Part shown: positions 44,183-52,745 of the stretch, piece after piece
How the letters are laid out: every line of letters starts with the position of its first letter
Position numbering within the stretch: the first letter of the stretch is position 1
DNA from: Deltaproteobacteria bacterium
Lineage (GTDB): Bacteria; Myxococcota_A; UBA796; UBA2385
Reading direction: 5' to 3'
Length of the DNA stretch: 64,000 bases
NCBI GenBank assembly: GCA_016792625.1
Contig: JAEUKK010000142.1
Span: 97,682 to 161,681 of the forward strand
Notes under the pieces: generated by a model
What the model was told of the DNA's origin: nothing
Database searches by the model: none
What the model saw: the letters and a program-made list of their open reading frames with translations, nothing else
Made by a program: the position numbers and the translations under genes

Positions 44183-45580
44183 ATGCGCGCGGCCGCGGCG
44201 CTGGCGCTGCTCCTCGCCGGCTGCGGCGCGCCGACCGCCGGCCCGACGGTGCTGCTCATCTCGTGGGACACGACCCGCGCCGACGCGCTGGGGGCCTACG
44301 CCGCCGAGGCGCACTGGGGCCTCGAGCTCGACCCCAACCTGCGCCCCCAGCCGCGCACGCCGCACGCCGACAAGCTGGCCGCCCGGGGCGTACGCTTCGC
44401 CTGGGCCCTGGCCCACGCGCCGACCACGCTGAACTCACACACCAGCGTCTTCTCTGGCCTTGATCCGCATCAGCACGGTGTTCCTAGAAATGGGTTCCCC
44501 GTAGAACAGCGGGTGCCCCTGCTGACCGAGCGCTTCGCGGCGGCCGGCTGGGCCACCGTCGCCACGGTCGGGGCTAGCGTGCTCAGCGCCGATCAGGGCC
44601 TGGCGCGGGGCTTTCAGGCCTACGACGACCAGATCACCACCCGGGTGCGCAAGCGCTTCGAGCGCCCGGCCGATCAGGTGGTGGATCGCCTGCTGCAGCA
44701 GATCGACGCGGTGCCCGCCGCCCAGCCCGTCTTCGCCTTCGCGCACTTCTTCGACGCGCACTCGCCCTACGACGGCGCGCCGCCCGATCTCCAGGCGCTC
44801 ATCGGGGTCGAAGGCTACACCGGCCCCGTGACCGGAACCAGCGAGAACGCTGACTGGCTCGTCGTCTCGGCGCGGGCGGGCACGCTGAGCGTCGACGACC
44901 GCCGCCAAGCGCGGGCGCTCTACCTCGCCGAGGTGGCGGCCATGGACCGGGCGCTGGGCCGCCTGCTCGCCGGCCTCGAGCGCCGCGGCCGGGCCAAAGA
45001 TAGCCTCGTGGTGCTCTTTGGCGACCACGGCGAGACCCTCGACGAGCTGCCCGCGCGGGCCTACGGCCACGGCCTCGACGTGCACTTGGTCAACCTGCAC
45101 GTGCCGCTCATCCTGGCCGGCCAGGGCAGCCTCGCCTGTGGGCCCGCCGGCGCGGTGATCGAAGACACCGTCAGCCTCAGTGAATTGGCCCCGGCGGTGG
45201 CCGGCTGCGCGGGCCTGCCGTCGGTGGGCGCCGGCCGCGACCTGCGGGCCGCCTGGGGCGCGGGCCTGCCCCCCGCGGTGCACTTCGCCGAGGCGACCAA
45301 GGGCGGAAAAGCCCCGCCGCCCGGCCGGTGGAACAACCTGCGCACCGCCCGGAGCGCGACCGACGGCGCCCACCACTGGGTGGTCTGGCCGGCCGAGCCG
45401 CGGGCCGCCCTGCACCTGCGGGCGCCGGGCCAGCCGCCGGTCGACACCGAAGAGCCCGCCCACGCGCTGGAGCGCGCGCTCTCCGCATGGGACGAGGCCG
45501 CGCCGCCCTACCGCGAAGAAGACCTGAGCGCCGACCAAGCAGAGGCGCTCAAGGCCCTGGGCTACATCGAGGGCCGCTGA
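44183..45580 (+). CDS. sulfatase/alkaline-phosphatase-fold lipoprotein with Thr at the nucleophile position
   Basis: The 465-residue lipoprotein (LLLAGCG) has the alkaline phosphatase superfamily fold: VLLISWDTTRADALGAYA supplies the first metal Asp residues, FAHFFDAHSPYDG and VVLFGDHGETLDE supply the later ones, and a KALGYIEGR tail is typical of this group. At the nucleophile, sulfatases have C-x-P-S-R; here it is T82-LN-S85-H86. The lack of Cys or Ser at the formylglycine position argues against a classical sulfatase; Thr is the nucleophile in phosphoethanolamine and phosphoglycerol transferases. A periplasmic or outer-membrane phosphodiesterase or transferase is the better guess. It ends at a convergent gap with a dispersed repeat. 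Confidence 0.8.
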   Translation: MRAAAALALLLAGCGAPTAGPTVLLISWDTTRADALGAYAAEAHWGLELDPNLRPQPRTPHADKLAARGVRFAWALAHAPTTLNSHTSVFSGLDPHQHGVPRNGFPVEQRVPLLTERFAAAGWATVATVGASVLSADQGLARGFQAYDDQITTRVRKRFERPADQVVDRLLQQIDAVPAAQPVFAFAHFFDAHSPYDGAPPDLQALIGVEGYTGPVTGTSENADWLVVSARAGTLSVDDRRQARALYLAEVAAMDRALGRLLAGLERRGRAKDSLVVLFGDHGETLDELPARAYGHGLDVHLVNLHVPLILAGQGSLACGPAGAVIEDTVSLSELAPAVAGCAGLPSVGAGRDLRAAWGAGLPPAVHFAEATKGGKAPPPGRWNNLRTARSATDGAHHWVVWPAEPRAALHLRAPGQPPVDTEEPAHALERALSAWDEAAPPYREEDLSADQAEALKALGYIEGR

Positions 45581-45630
45581 GCGCGCCCCTCGTCGAAGAT
45601 GGCGCACTGCACGTCATACCGCCCAGCCGC

Positions 45631-45764
45631 GCCCGGCCGACCGAAGCCCGGCGCGCAGCGCCGGTCGCGCAGCGACCAAGCCGGGCGGGCGGCGATCCCG
45701 GGCCCCCCGGGCCCGGAGCGCCGACCGGGGCCCCGGCGACGGGCGGAGGGGGGCCGCTGGCGCC
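45631..45764. repeat. dispersed intergenic repeat, copy A
   Basis: This 134-base segment, from GCCCGGCCGACCGAAGCCCG to GGGGGCCGCTGGCGCC, matches 54523-54672 closely; the other copy has a 16-base extra piece after GCCGGTCGC. Both contain internal inverted repeats (CCCGGCGCGCAGCGCCGG, and CGATCCCGGGCC with its partner) and sit between converging genes in the same orientation. Confidence 0.75.
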
Positions 45765-45780
45765 CCGCCCATCCCCCGAC

Positions 45781-47121
45781 TCAGGGGCGCGGGCCGAGCA
45801 CCGAAGCGACGTAGGGGCGCGTGTTGTCGATGAGGTCGATCATCACGCCCTGGTAGGCGCTGACCTCGCGCACGCTGTACCAACGGTTCGGGTCGGCGTC
45901 GACCCAGGGCTGGATCTGCGCCTGGACCTCGCGGGCCCAGGTCGCGATCTCGGCCGCCTCGACCTGATCGAGGGCCGTATAGGTCACCTCGGTGAACTCG
46001 GCCCGGCAGGCCGGGTCGGCGGCGCAGACCGTGGCGAGCAGGCCGCCCAGGTTGAGGAAGTCGGTGTCGTAGTAGAAGCTCTCGTCGACCCCGTGCGGGA
46101 TGTAGACGATGCGGTCTTGGGTGGGGTCAATGTAGACGTGGCAGTCGTCGCCCGCGTACCGGCTCGGGTAGGCGTCGAAATTACGAACCAGGGCGTTCCC
46201 GGCCCAGTACCGCTGGAAGCTGCCCCAATCGAGGTGCGCGCTGGCGGCGTTGAATTTGTCGGCGCCCTCAAGCGCGTCGGCCAACGCTTGCAGCTTCGTG
46301 CGGTCGTCGACGCCCTCTTCGTGGAAGAAGCCCTCGCTTGGGCGGCTGGCGCTGGGCAGGTTGATGTAGGGGTCGGCGAACTCGCCGTCGTGCTGCTCCC
46401 ACATCGAGCCGCTGGGGTCGACGAAGCTGCGCTCCAAGAACTCGTCGTCGACCGAGTCGAGCATGGTGAAGAGGCCGTACAGCTCACCATTGATGTAGAT
46501 GACCGCGTGGTGGGCGCGCACCGCCGGCACGCCGATCTCGCGGTAGATGCGGTAGGCCACCCGCTCGTGCATCATGCTGTAGTCTTCGTTCATGGCCTGA
46601 AAGGTCAGGCCTTTGAGGTCGAAGAAGCGGTCTGGGCCGCTGTCGTAGCGGTTGAAGTCGAACTTGAGCGAGGCCTTCTCGTTGAACGGCCGCCACGAGT
46701 TCTCACCCTTGGTGCGCAGCCCGATCGGCCCGTAGGTGACGCCCTCAAAAGTGAGCGTGGCCTCGACATATTCGTAGGGCTCGCGCAGCAGGCTCGTGCG
46801 CGAGGCGTCGCTCACGGTCAGGTAAAACTCGGGGATGCGCGCCTCGTCAAAAAGCGCCGCGCTGTCGGTCGCCGGCCCGGTCACGCCGTCGACGCCGGTG
46901 TCGGGGCTGGGCGTGGTGGCCCCGTCCGCGCCATCCGTGCCATCGGAGCCGTCCGTGCCATCGGAGCCATCGGAGCCGTCCGACCCGTCTGAACCATCGG
47001 CGCCGTCGCCGCTGAGGCCGTCGGCGCTGCCGGCCGAGTCCACAGAGCCCTTGACCTCTCCCGACCCGATGGTGGGCGCGCAGCCGAGCAGCAGCGCGGT
47101 CAGCAGGATGGCGCGGTTCAC
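45781..47121 (-). CDS. CotH kinase-family surface lipoprotein
   Basis: The 446-residue lipoprotein (LLLGCAP) has a DGSDGSDGSDGSDGTDG tether (residues 36-66) and a CotH domain from about 90: RTKGENSWRPFNEKASLKFD, VIYINGELYGLFTMLDSVDD and the later FDAYPSRY and YIPHGVDESFY motifs. CotH of Bacillus is an atypical protein kinase that phosphorylates serine in spore-coat proteins. Two positions look altered compared with my memory of the family: the usual WDLD is HGVD here, and the HN before the metal site is changed, so activity needs proof. The GTG start (with CGGAG upstream) overlaps the TGA of the lamin-tail gene by four bases; it is the last gene of the three-gene operon. Confidence 0.85.
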   Translation of the reverse strand: MNRAILLTALLLGCAPTIGSGEVKGSVDSAGSADGLSGDGADGSDGSDGSDGSDGTDGSDGTDGADGATTPSPDTGVDGVTGPATDSAALFDEARIPEFYLTVSDASRTSLLREPYEYVEATLTFEGVTYGPIGLRTKGENSWRPFNEKASLKFDFNRYDSGPDRFFDLKGLTFQAMNEDYSMMHERVAYRIYREIGVPAVRAHHAVIYINGELYGLFTMLDSVDDEFLERSFVDPSGSMWEQHDGEFADPYINLPSASRPSEGFFHEEGVDDRTKLQALADALEGADKFNAASAHLDWGSFQRYWAGNALVRNFDAYPSRYAGDDCHVYIDPTQDRIVYIPHGVDESFYYDTDFLNLGGLLATVCAADPACRAEFTEVTYTALDQVEAAEIATWAREVQAQIQPWVDADPNRWYSVREVSAYQGVMIDLIDNTRPYVASVLGPRP

Positions 47122-47807
47122 AGCGACTCCGGGTTGGTGGCGCCAGGGGTGGCCTGGTTGGTCAAGGTCAGGGCGCCGCCGTCGGGCACACGCGCGGCGA
47201 CGAAGTCGGTGGGCATGTCGGTCCACTCGACCTGATCGAGGGGCTGCCCCGCCGGGTCGTAGAGCGAGAGGCGCTCACCCGCCGCGCTCAGGCTGAACGG
47301 CAGCCAGCCCGGGGCGCTCGCCTCGCCGGCCGCGTAGAGCAGCAGGCGCCCGCCGGCGGGCAGCACCAGCCCGTCGAGCCGCGCGAGATCAGGCACCTCG
47401 GGGTCATCCGACAGCGTGTAGCCGTCGAGCGGCAGGTCGAGCCCGCTCGGGTTGTACAGCTCGAGCCAGTCGGGCGTCCACGGGTCGGTGCCATCGGGGC
47501 CGCCCTCGAAGGCGAGGCCGGAATTGCTGGCCATCAGCTCGTTGATATAGATGAAGAAGGGCTCTTGCCCGCCGCCATCCGCGCCGTCCGAACCATCAGA
47601 CCCATCCGCGCCATCAGAGCCGTCGGCGCCGTCCGAGCCATCGGCACCATCCGCACCATCGGCGCCGTCCGCCCCACCAGAACCATCGGTTCCATCGGCG
47701 CCATCGGTGGCGTCATCACCACCACCGTCGTCGATCTTCGCCCCGCCCACCGTCGGCGCGCAGGCCACGGTGAACAGCAGCGCGCTCAGCGTCCAGCTCA
47801 TCTTCAT
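47118..47807 (-). CDS. lamin-tail-domain lipoprotein
   Basis: The 229-residue lipoprotein (FTVACAP) has an approximately 50-residue tether of Ala/Ser/Thr-Asp-Gly triplets and then a single lamin-tail domain (LTD, residues 87-229): YINELMASNSG, PDWLELYNPSGLDLPLDGYT, SDDPEVPDL and the closing ALTLTNQATPGATNP. LTD modules are Ig-like and in bacteria occur in secreted nucleases and CotH proteins; here the LTD and CotH units are separate neighbouring genes. Its ATG overlaps the stop of the upstream beta-helix gene (ATGA), and its stop overlaps the GTG of cotH, so all three are translationally coupled. Confidence 0.85.
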   Translation of the reverse strand: MKMSWTLSALLFTVACAPTVGGAKIDDGGGDDATDGADGTDGSGGADGADGADGADGSDGADGSDGADGSDGSDGADGGGQEPFFIYINELMASNSGLAFEGGPDGTDPWTPDWLELYNPSGLDLPLDGYTLSDDPEVPDLARLDGLVLPAGGRLLLYAAGEASAPGWLPFSLSAAGERLSLYDPAGQPLDQVEWTDMPTDFVAARVPDGGALTLTNQATPGATNPESL

Positions 47808-49948
47808 GGCGCGTCGGGCCCCCCGGTCAGGCCCATATCCGAGCGGCTGCCGTCGGCGTCGCGCACGGCGCTGTCGCCGGTGTTGATGCAGGCGCTGCCC
47901 GAGCCGAGCGCGTGGTCAGCGGTCAGCCGGGGGTCGGCGGCGATGTTGCCGCTGCTGCCCGTGGGATCGACCGCCGTGCCGCCCACCGCCGCGCCATTAC
48001 CCCACAGGTCGGAGTAGCGGACGGTCAGCGAGGTGGCCGCCTCTTCGATGTCGAGGGTGTAGAGGCCCTCGCCGGCGTTGTCGGCGAGGATGGCGTTGTT
48101 GAGGGTCAAAGCGGCGCCCTTGACCGCCACCGCGCCGCTGCCGCTGTTGTCGACCGCGGTGATGTTCCACACCACGACGTCGGCAGCCTTGGCGTAGATG
48201 GCCCCGCCCTCAGAGCTGGCCGCGTTGTCGACGAAGAGCAGGTTGCGAATGTCGAGGATGCTGCGTTGGTAGTAGTTTTCGACGCCGCCGACGTCTTCAG
48301 GCGCGCGGTAGACCAGATCGGCGCAGATGCCCGCGCCGTCGCCGGCCACGTTGCCGCTCAGGGTCAGCCGGCGCAGGCTGATCGTGTAGGGGCTGTTGTC
48401 GAAGCTGAGCCCGCCGCCGCAGTCCGAGGCCTCGTTGCCCTCAAACACCGAGTCAGAGATGGTGAAGCGCCGCTCGGTGCGCCAGTTGTGCAAGCCCGCC
48501 CCGCGGTGGGCGCGGTTGTTGCGGAAGGTGCAGTTGTGCACCGCGCTGCTGTCGTTGTCGAGCTCGAGGCCGCCGCCCGCGTCGCCGGCGACGTTGTCTT
48601 CGAGCACGTTGTCGTGGAACTCGTGCTCAGAGTGGCTGACCTTGACCCCACCGCCGTCGTCGGCGGCCTCGTTGCCGATCAAGGTGTTGCCGACGATCGC
48701 CGCCGAGCCGATGTAGAAGCGCAGCCCGCCGCCGTCATCGGAGGCGACGTTGCCGGTGACCGTGTTGCCCGAGACCGCGCCAGCGATCTGGTTGAAGTAG
48801 AGGCCGCCGCCGTCTTCGCCGCTCTGGTTGCCCTCAACCACGTTGTCTTCGACGTCTGGCGAGCCGCCGTAGAAGACCGCCCCGCCGCCGTTGTAGTTCG
48901 AGCTGTTGTAGGCGATGCGGTTGCCCCGCACGGTGCGGCTGTTCGCCGTCCACAGGCCGCCGCCGCCGCCGCCGGGGGCGAAGACGGTCTCGGACGCGCC
49001 GATCGCCTGGTTCGACTCGATGGTGTTCTCGAGCACGTCGACGTTGCCGCCGGTGATGAACAGGCCGCCGCCCTCAAGCGCGACGTTGGTCAAAAAGGTC
49101 GAGCCGAGGACCTCGCCGTTGCTGCCGCTGAGGTGCGCGCCGCCGCCATAGCCGCCGGCGTTGTTGTTCTCGAAGCGGCTGCCCGCCAGCTCAACATCGC
49201 AGCGCTCGGCGGCGAGGCCCGCGCCGTTGCCCGTGGTGAAGTTGTCGGCCAGGCGCACATCTTCGAGGGTGATGGTGGCCGACTGGCAGAGCGCGCCGCC
49301 GCCCGAGGCGCCGCCGCCGCCCACGAGGCTGAGGCCGACCAAGCCGAGCTCGCCCCGCCCGCTGACCGTGATGACCGGGCCCGCGCCGTCGCCCCGCAGG
49401 GTCGTGCCCTCGCGGCCGCCGCTGCTGCCCGCACCCACCAGGGTCACCTCTTTGCCCGAGAGGCTGAGCCCGCCGGCGAACTCGCCGGGGCAGATCACGA
49501 GCACGGCGCCGTCGTCGGCGTCGTCGATCGCCGCCTGCAGCTCGCCGTCGAGGTCGGGGCAGACCTCAACCTCGTCGGTGTAGCCGTCGCAGTCATTGTC
49601 AGCGCCGTCGCCCTCGAGCTCGGGCGCGCCCGGGAAGCTGCTCGCGTCGCCGTCGTCGCAGTCGTCTTCGGCGGTCACGCCGTCACCATCGGCGTCGACC
49701 GGGCCATCGCCCCCGCCATCGCCGCCATCTGCGCCGTCGGAACCATCGGAGCCATCAGAGCCATCGCCCGCGTCACCCTGCCCATCGCCGCCGTCGCCCG
49801 CATCACCCTGGCCGTCGGCGCCGCCGTCACCCGCGTCGGAGCCGTCGGTGAGCCCGTCGCCGCTGAGCTCGGCCCCCTCATCTTTGGGGATGGTCGGCTC
49901 ACAGGCGGCGAGCAAAATCAAGGAGAGAAGGGGCGAGCGACGCATCAT
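47804..49948 (-). CDS. beta-helix surface lipoprotein with MopE motif
   Basis: The 714-residue lipoprotein (LILLAACEP) has a Gly/Asp/Ser tether of about 55 residues, one MopE-type unit (DADGDGVTAEDDCDDGDA, then GADNDCDG), a small DLDGELQAAIDDADDG segment and a long right-handed parallel beta-helix (residues 150-700) of the PbH1/polymorphic-repeat sort: repeated GGGL, SGNTVTGNVASDDGGGL and NTLIGNEAADDGGGV rungs with asparagine ladders. The fold is typical of adhesins and carbohydrate-active proteins, but no lyase active site is visible. The paired ATG starts have CCGGAGG eight bases upstream, and the gene leads the operon with its own promoter-like region. Confidence 0.85.
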   Translation of the reverse strand: MMRRSPLLSLILLAACEPTIPKDEGAELSGDGLTDGSDAGDGGADGQGDAGDGGDGQGDAGDGSDGSDGSDGADGGDGGGDGPVDADGDGVTAEDDCDDGDASSFPGAPELEGDGADNDCDGYTDEVEVCPDLDGELQAAIDDADDGAVLVICPGEFAGGLSLSGKEVTLVGAGSSGGREGTTLRGDGAGPVITVSGRGELGLVGLSLVGGGGASGGGALCQSATITLEDVRLADNFTTGNGAGLAAERCDVELAGSRFENNNAGGYGGGAHLSGSNGEVLGSTFLTNVALEGGGLFITGGNVDVLENTIESNQAIGASETVFAPGGGGGGLWTANSRTVRGNRIAYNSSNYNGGGAVFYGGSPDVEDNVVEGNQSGEDGGGLYFNQIAGAVSGNTVTGNVASDDGGGLRFYIGSAAIVGNTLIGNEAADDGGGVKVSHSEHEFHDNVLEDNVAGDAGGGLELDNDSSAVHNCTFRNNRAHRGAGLHNWRTERRFTISDSVFEGNEASDCGGGLSFDNSPYTISLRRLTLSGNVAGDGAGICADLVYRAPEDVGGVENYYQRSILDIRNLLFVDNAASSEGGAIYAKAADVVVWNITAVDNSGSGAVAVKGAALTLNNAILADNAGEGLYTLDIEEAATSLTVRYSDLWGNGAAVGGTAVDPTGSSGNIAADPRLTADHALGSGSACINTGDSAVRDADGSRSDMGLTGGPDAP

Positions 49949-49968
49949 CAGAGCCTCCGGGGGCGCCG

Positions 49969-50033
49969 ACAATACCACGGGCCTTCGCCCAGCCGGGCGA
50001 AAGCCACGCACCTGTACTCACCGGTGGATACAG
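49969..50033 (-). promoter_or_regulatory. promoter region of the beta-helix/LTD/CotH operon
   Basis: On the minus strand a TATTGT (49974-49969) sits 20 bases before the ATG pair as a good -10. Upstream lie two inverted repeats: TTCGCCC-AGCC-GGGCGAA (49984-50001) and an imperfect 22-base palindrome (50012-50033) with arms CTGTA/TACAG around a CACCGGTG core. The palindromes are placed where an activator or repressor could act. No consensus -35 is clear. Confidence 0.45.
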
Positions 50034-50160
50034 TTTTGACAATTGCGGGGCCTTGCGGTGACCCCGAGGTGAGGCCGGCGCGCAGCCGAAGCCCGCGGCG
50101 GCCCCAAAACGCCGCGCGCCCCAGCAGCCCGCAGGCGCCGGGGCGCGAGGAAGGCGCGGC

Positions 50161-51303
50161 TCACTTTGCGAAGAGGGCGTCCTTCACCACGGGGTTGCTG
50201 AGCGCGGCGACCGCGAGGGCGACCGCGAAGCCGATGGTCACGTAGACCAGATCGCGGGCCATCATCTTGAAGGCCGCGCCCACGCTGCGGCCGTCTTCGT
50301 TCGCGTTGCGCAGGGCCATGGCCAGCTCGCGGCCGCCGAGCAGGCCGACGAAGACCCAGGTCGTCGACATGGGCACCGCGCTCCACACCTGGAAGACCAG
50401 CAAGATCATCGCGTAGACGAAGTCGATGATGGTCGCGGGGCGCACATCGACCACCGCGCTCTTCTCGTTGACCACCTCTTGGATGCGCTCGCCGCCCTGC
50501 CAGAACAGCAGGCCGAGGCCGAGGAAGATCGAGCCGATGAACACGGTCAGCTGCACCACATCGAGCTGGCGCGGCAGGTAGACCGCGATGTTCGCCGCGT
50601 CTTGGGCCAGCCAAACCGCCCAGAGCACGCCGCTGCTCAGCCACTGGCCGATACGCCAGCCGGGGTGCGCCTCGCCGACGAAGACCCGCTTCATGTACGG
50701 GCCCAGCGCCATCCACACCGCCATGGCGACCGCAAAGGCGATGCCGTAGCCCGACACACTCTTGAGCGTGATGTCCCAGATGCCCTTGCCGGTGCTGGCG
50801 AAGCTGGACAACAACAAGAAGGTCGTCGACACCGGCATGCGCATGCGGGTGAGCAACATGAGCACCAGCGGCGCGGCCACGTGCAAGAACTCAAACGAGG
50901 CCGGGGCGGTCTCAAAACCTTTGCTGCTCAGCCGCCCGTACGACACATCACCGTTGTACGCGAACCAACCGTACAACATCGTGACGACGAAGATGCCGCC
51001 GATGAACAGCCACAGCTGCCACCAGGGCCGGCCGCGGTTGCTCGAGATGAAGGTGCCGATGGTCTGGATGCTGTCGTTGGCCACCGCCGAGTAGCCGGCG
51101 AACAAAAAGCCGACCCACATGGCGATCTGCGGCTGATCGAAGACCGCGCCGGTCAAGATCACCGACAGGGTCATCACGACCAGGAAGACCTTCTCTTTGT
51201 ACAGCAGGTCGTAGAAGCTGCGCAGGCTCGACCGGGGCGCGCTCGCGCGCACGCCGCTGTCGACGAGGGGCGAGCTGCTCGGGGGCGCAGAGCTGATGGA
51301 CAC
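50161..51303 (-). CDS. PiT-family-like anion/phosphate permease
   Basis: The 380-residue membrane protein has about nine helices and the paired signatures of Na+/phosphate (PiT) permeases: YSAVANDSIQTIGTF in the first half resembles GANDVANAFGT, and MPVSTTFLLLSSFAS and VPMSTTWVFVGLLGG resemble the two PVSTTHAxxGA motifs, one in each half. QDAANIAVYLPRQ is the second-half partner of the first motif. The start is GTG with CGAGG upstream. Substrate may be phosphate, but the charged residues of true PiT proteins are not all seen, so another oxyanion is possible. No phoU-like gene is adjacent. Confidence 0.7.
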   Translation of the reverse strand: MSISSAPPSSSPLVDSGVRASAPRSSLRSFYDLLYKEKVFLVVMTLSVILTGAVFDQPQIAMWVGFLFAGYSAVANDSIQTIGTFISSNRGRPWWQLWLFIGGIFVVTMLYGWFAYNGDVSYGRLSSKGFETAPASFEFLHVAAPLVLMLLTRMRMPVSTTFLLLSSFASTGKGIWDITLKSVSGYGIAFAVAMAVWMALGPYMKRVFVGEAHPGWRIGQWLSSGVLWAVWLAQDAANIAVYLPRQLDVVQLTVFIGSIFLGLGLLFWQGGERIQEVVNEKSAVVDVRPATIIDFVYAMILLVFQVWSAVPMSTTWVFVGLLGGRELAMALRNANEDGRSVGAAFKMMARDLVYVTIGFAVALAVAALSNPVVKDALFAK

Positions 51304-51459
51304 GCGGTGCCTCGGGGCGGGGGACAGGGCGGGGGTGCGCCGGCGCGCTGAGACAAAGCGCCGACCTGAAGGCCACCCTCGCTGCGCGGCAGGCTAGGCC
51401 GGGCCCTGCCGGGGCACCACCCGCCGGCCGTGCCATCCTTGGGCCCGCGACGCGACAAC

Positions 51460-51488
51460 TTGATGGCAAAACGATGAAGTCATCTACA
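51460..51488 (+). promoter_or_regulatory. candidate sigma-70-type promoter
   Basis: TTGATG (51460-51465) and TCTACA (51483-51488) are 17 bases apart in an unusually AT-containing stretch, some 66 bases before the ATG of the Coa1-TPR gene. Spacing fits a housekeeping promoter; both boxes are imperfect. Confidence 0.35.
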
Positions 51489-51554
51489 GCACGCTGCTCT
51501 CAGCGAAGACGGGGGCCCGCGGGGCCGGTTAGAGCACCCAGAGAGGGAGGAGCC

Positions 51555-52526
51555 ATGACCCAGCCGACCATGCCCCAGCGCCCCGAGAGCAGCGCGCCCG
51601 AGGTCAATCCGGTGGTTCAGCGGGCCCGCGAGCAGCTCGCCGCCCGCGAGCGCCAGCGCCGCCTCCCCCTGTTGCTCGGGCTGGCCTTCGCCGCCCTGCT
51701 CGCGGTCGTCGGCGCCATCGCCGGGGTCTTGTGGATGATCAACGAGAAGATCAGCGCCGACCCGGTCTCGGTCGAGGCGCTGGCCGTCGCCAAAGCCAGC
51801 CCCGCGGTCCAAGAGCACATCGGCGTGCCCGTGCGCACAAGCGGCATGTGGGGCGGTGATTTGCGCACAAGCGAAGGTGGCAGCGAAGCCCAGGTGTCGG
51901 TCAACCTCAGCGGCGAGCGGGGTGTGGGTGCGCTCGAAGCCGACGGCGTGGCCGACGCGGCGGGGGTCCGCTTCACGCGCCTCTTGTTCACCCCCGAGAG
52001 CAGTGCCCCCATCGATCTTTTGCCCGAGGCCGAGGCTGCGGCAGCCCAGCGCCAGATCGAGAAGCGCGCGCCCGACCTCAAAGAGGCCCAAGACCTCGCG
52101 CGCCGCGGTGATCCCGAGGGGGCCGCGGCCATCGTCGAGCGCCTGCTGCGCGAGAACCCGCGCCACCTCGAGGCGGCGGCGCTGCGGGCCGAGCTGCGCG
52201 AGGCCAACGGTCAGCTCGACCTCGCCAAAGACGACCTGCTGTTCATCCTCGGCCAAGAGCCCGACCGCGCGCCCGAGCGCCACCGCCTGGGCCGGGTCCA
52301 GGCCGCCCAGCGCGACCTCGAGGCCTGCGTCTCGACCTACACGCTGCTCATCCAAGACAACGCGGGCGACGGGGCCGCCTGGCTCGGCCGGGCCCGCTGC
52401 GTGCGCGACCAAGCCACCGCGAGCGGCGACGAGAAGCAGCGCCGGGCCGCCGCGGCGGGCGCGCGTGAGGCCTGCCGCCTGGGCCAGGCCGAGGGCTGCG
52501 CGCTGAGCAAAGAGCTCGCACCATAA
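51555..52526 (+). CDS. Coa1-like domain / TPR membrane-anchored protein
   Basis: The 323-residue protein has one membrane helix (about 38-62) after a basic cytoplasmic stretch. The next 85 residues look like a Coa1 (cytochrome oxidase assembly) domain: ALAVAKASPAVQEHIGVPVR, SVNLSGERGVGALEADGV and the closing VRFTRLLF strand. Residues 165-310 are helical repeats of the TPR type (AQDLARRGDPEGAAAIVERL, YTLLIQDNAGDGAAWLGRAR). Bacterial Coa1-like proteins are often near respiratory or envelope genes, with unknown function. GGGAGGAG lies four bases before the ATG; the 27-codon upstream extension is not needed. Confidence 0.7.
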   Translation: MTQPTMPQRPESSAPEVNPVVQRAREQLAARERQRRLPLLLGLAFAALLAVVGAIAGVLWMINEKISADPVSVEALAVAKASPAVQEHIGVPVRTSGMWGGDLRTSEGGSEAQVSVNLSGERGVGALEADGVADAAGVRFTRLLFTPESSAPIDLLPEAEAAAAQRQIEKRAPDLKEAQDLARRGDPEGAAAIVERLLRENPRHLEAAALRAELREANGQLDLAKDDLLFILGQEPDRAPERHRLGRVQAAQRDLEACVSTYTLLIQDNAGDGAAWLGRARCVRDQATASGDEKQRRAAAAGAREACRLGQAEGCALSKELAP

Positions 52527-52745
52527 CGTCGTTGACGTTGTTTTGGTGGCTTGGGCGGCCCCGGCGCAGGGCGCCGGGCCGCGTGCCGCCGGGGCTCGCT
52601 GGCGCTCGGTCGCTGCGCGACCCGCTGCGCGGCCCCTCGGGCCCGCTGCCGCTGTTTTCCCGCGAAGGCGGGTCGCTGCTGTTTCGGCCTTCGGCGACTT
52701 TTGGGTGAGACGCGGCGACGGCTTCGCGGGTTGCGCGCGGGCGCC

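Noticed and set aside
47912..50245. 777-codon plus-strand frame opposite the beta-helix gene
   Set aside because: It is the mirror of the Gly/Asn/Asp-rich helix and tether; the minus-strand gene has a lipobox, ribosome site and overlaps with neighbours.
52527..52745. Convergent gap as another copy of the dispersed elements
   Set aside because: It has GC-rich inverted repeats but no convincing alignment with either family; I see no gene in it.
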